A stretch of 64,000 nucleotides of DNA from Atrichornis clamosus (taxonomy: Eukaryota; Chordata; Aves; Passeriformes; Menuridae): NCBI GenBank assembly GCA_013400975.1, contig WBMZ01004770.1, positions 451,885 through 515,884 of the forward strand, given 5' to 3'. Position 1 is the stretch's first letter. Every line of letters starts with the position of its first letter. Below the pieces are notes generated by a model that was not told the origin of the DNA, did no database searches, and worked only from the letters and a program-made list of their open reading frames with translations. Of the stretch, positions 61,701 to 64,000 are shown in pieces. A program made the translations under genes and the position numbers.

Positions 61701-62191
61701 AGGATATATAGAACGAGGGCTTAATAGGGATTGTGCCACCACAGGGCTCTATGGTGAATATATAACCTCATTTTAAAGTGTAAGAACTATTGTATGGAGA
61801 TTTGGATATTTTTAAACTAAAATATATAATTGTATGACTTCAAATGTTGAGTATTCTCTTACAGAATTGTTCCTTGAGGATAAATCTTCTTTTCTCTCAT
61901 GTGAAGAACTATGCCAAGATCTGCCTGTGGAAAATTACTTTCTAGGAGCAAGAATCACAAAGGACCTTTGCTTTCAGACTTTTCTCTAAGAGGTCCACAG
62001 CATAATGAGCAAAATGGAGTGAAGGGTATTAACCTTTGGAAGATGAAAGGTAATCAGGACTGAACCAATGGTCCCCGTGGTTAGACCACAAGCTCTTATG
62101 AAAGCTTTATGATTGTTCTGTTTGTGTATCTCAACAGTTCCTAGGGAGACATTTCCATAGGTCATACATTAGTGAATAAAATCTACGTATC

Positions 62192-62192
<1 letters not shown>

Positions 62193-62231
<39 letters not shown>
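62193..62231. repeat. (TATC)n tetranucleotide microsatellite
   Basis: About nine and a half perfect CTAT units. A perfect tetranucleotide array of this length is usually length-variable between individuals. Confidence 0.95.
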
Positions 62232-62983
62232 AATAATAGTTGATCCTGAAGTGTTAAAGTCTCATCTCTTAAACCAAAAACAGATACAGTGACCTTAGGA
62301 ACAATTGACTCTTTACTACTACCCACACAATGCAGAAAATGTGAAGGAGGTGGGAAATGAGTTCAAATTTCTAGTTTCTATTATTTGTGAATCAACACAT
62401 TATTGTACTGTGAATGTTTGCTTCTCTTTTGTCTTTGTAGGCAAAAGATCACGTTATTTTCTCAGTTTATCAGGATAGAAGAGACGCCTTAGGCATAATT
62501 TGGAGAATACCACCAGGCAATAATCTTTTCTACAGGGCTTGAGAGGTTTCTGTGCCAGCCTAGGGCACTGAGGCAACTTTGCTGTGAGCTGCAGGAAAGT
62601 GTGACCTTCCCCTGTTTGTTCAGTGGGGGCATGTCTCCATGCTGCTGTTGGATCTTTTTATCTGCTTATGCCACTGGTGACCATGACCCCCTTCTTTCTC
62701 ATCTGGGCTTAACACTGACCCGCTTGACTCCTGAGCTGCATTAGGTCTCATTTGACTACCTGTATTTCCTTGGCTTCCAGGGCTGGGATTCCCTTTCATT
62801 CAGCACTGCTTACCTCAGGCCACAGCTGTCCTTTCTCTTGTGGTGTTATCTACATAAGAGCCATCTATGTCATTTGTAGTATTTTAAAGTTTTTCAGAGC
62901 TCATTCTTGCACCAGACTCTCATGGGTTGATTTCATTGCTAATGATCCCAGAGTGACAGGACTTTGCTGGGCAGGATGAATTT

Positions 62984-63024
62984 AAGGAAGGAAAGAAAAG
63001 AAAAAGAAAAAAAAAGGAACAGAA
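62984..63024. repeat. A/G-rich low-complexity tract
   Basis: A purine tract of ggaaggaaagaaaag type ending in a nine-A run. Low complexity. No retroposed sequence was recognised upstream. Confidence 0.85.
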
Positions 63025-64000
63025 AATGTGATATCTCTCAAGAATGACGGTGGCCTTGCTGCTGGCAGGTAAAGGCAATAGCACAGTGTTTGCTTTTTTG
63101 GCTCCTCTAGTTGGTTTAAAATTTCAGCAAGGGGTTATTGCAATGATGAGACTGTTCAGTCCAAATTGCTTTTACCCCGACAAAGAACTGTTTATCTGTT
63201 TGGAAGAAGAGGACTCATCAGTGCTGGAAAGATTTCGTATACCTGCTCTCAGGATCTCTTTCCCCTCAGCTGCTGGAACATGAAACCTTCCAGCTGCCTC
63301 TCACCATGCTTTTCTCAGAGAAGAGAAAATATTACGAATGAATTTTTCTAAATCCCTCATTCAGTGTACGGAGGGCCAGAGCCTGAAGTAAGACTCCTGA
63401 TAAATATGGGGATCCAAATCTGGCCCTCTGAGAGCTATCATCCATTACACTCGAGCAAAAGAGCGGCCTGATGTTAAGATCTGACTGCTCATTGCAAAGC
63501 TTATTTTGTTACATCAGCAGGCCACAAGGTTCAATAAACTATGTGGCCTTTATCCGTTCCATATGTACTGGCTGCCTCCTGTAGTTTCTATGTATTTACC
63601 CTCTACATGAGCTCTAAGGGAATCTGATGCCTTTAGACAGTAGAAATGCAGATAATTCTCCAGTTTGTAAAACCCCATTTGAATTTGATTCTGCATCAAA
63701 AAATAATGCCAGTAATTGGAATTTTTGTTTTCGAGATACAGGCTTCCAGAGGGGCTTGTGACTCAGAGGATTTTATAGGCATTGAAATTTGATGGATTAA
63801 TTGTTAATAAAAGTTAGATTGGGTAAGTGAATACAAACATCATACTGAGTTTAGTGTTTACATTGGCTCCCAAATGTTTTTAAAGGGCAGTTTTGGACTG
63901 GGATGCCTGACAGAATTTTTCAGTTTTGTACCTAGAAAGTTATTTAACTGCAGAACAAACCCTGCTGACAACAACAGAGTTTTCTTCTGGATTTTTTTTT

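Larger units (their letters stand above)
58755..64000. other. non-coding stretch with simple repeats
   Basis: AT-rich sequence with a modestly GC-rich interval at 60900-61100. Open frames do not exceed 96 codons and are unrecognisable. It contains a TTA run at 59945-59960, a TATC microsatellite (62193-62231) and a purine tract (62984-63024). The last 600 bases, with many ATTA and TGATT words, have the texture of conserved non-coding DNA but carry no firm feature. Confidence 0.55.

Noticed and set aside
63001..63015. A-rich tract that could be the tail of a processed pseudogene
   Set aside because: No gene-like sequence or target-site duplication was recognised upstream; it is a purine low-complexity tract.

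Overview
This window reads as vertebrate, almost certainly avian, nuclear DNA with no recognisable protein-coding gene. The main evidence is three short, diverged 3' ends of CR1 LINEs, all on the + strand: 47170-47307, 54530-54644 and 56980-57121. They end in the ATTCTATGAT-type tail and carry the 'ggtcccttccaaccc' or 'ggagttggactcg' blocks typical of bird CR1. There are also several old MIR-type SINE remnants and palindromic relics of the kind shared by birds, crocodilians and turtles. Low repeat density with small, old CR1 pieces fits a bird better than a turtle or crocodilian. Species and chromosome cannot be told from the sequence.

Layout. 1-3.9 kb is unannotated single-copy-looking DNA with a G-run. 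3.9-5.1 kb is a cluster of ancient repeat relics (two or three palindromic fragments and a MIR). 5.1-21.7 kb is AT-rich sequence without repeats I recognise, apart from a relic near 16.1 kb; it includes stretches that look like conserved non-coding DNA (9.2-9.6, 12.9-13.1 and 15.3-15.6 kb). 21.7-22.0 kb holds the longest MIR. 22-36 kb is featureless apart from a C-rich quadruplex motif and a small relic. 36.2-37.1 kb has an inverted repeat, a compact CpG-rich patch and a MIR3-like relic. 40.1-40.5 kb has CpG- and palindrome-rich sequence with a perfect 12-bp stem-loop. 47-57.5 kb holds the three CR1 ends and a GC-rich patch with a quadruplex motif. 58.6 kb has a MIR. 62.2 kb has a tetranucleotide microsatellite.

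None of the open reading frames looks like a known protein. The longest (218 codons, 56750-57406) runs through a CR1 fragment in GC-rich DNA and is most simply chance. I found no tRNA, rRNA, known microRNA, CRISPR array, provirus or recognisable processed pseudogene. The window is best described as a gene desert or the inside of a long intron. The regulatory candidates are inferred from composition and motifs only. I did not see an undescribed biological system here. Repeat assignments rest on remembered family consensus sequences, not on a database search.
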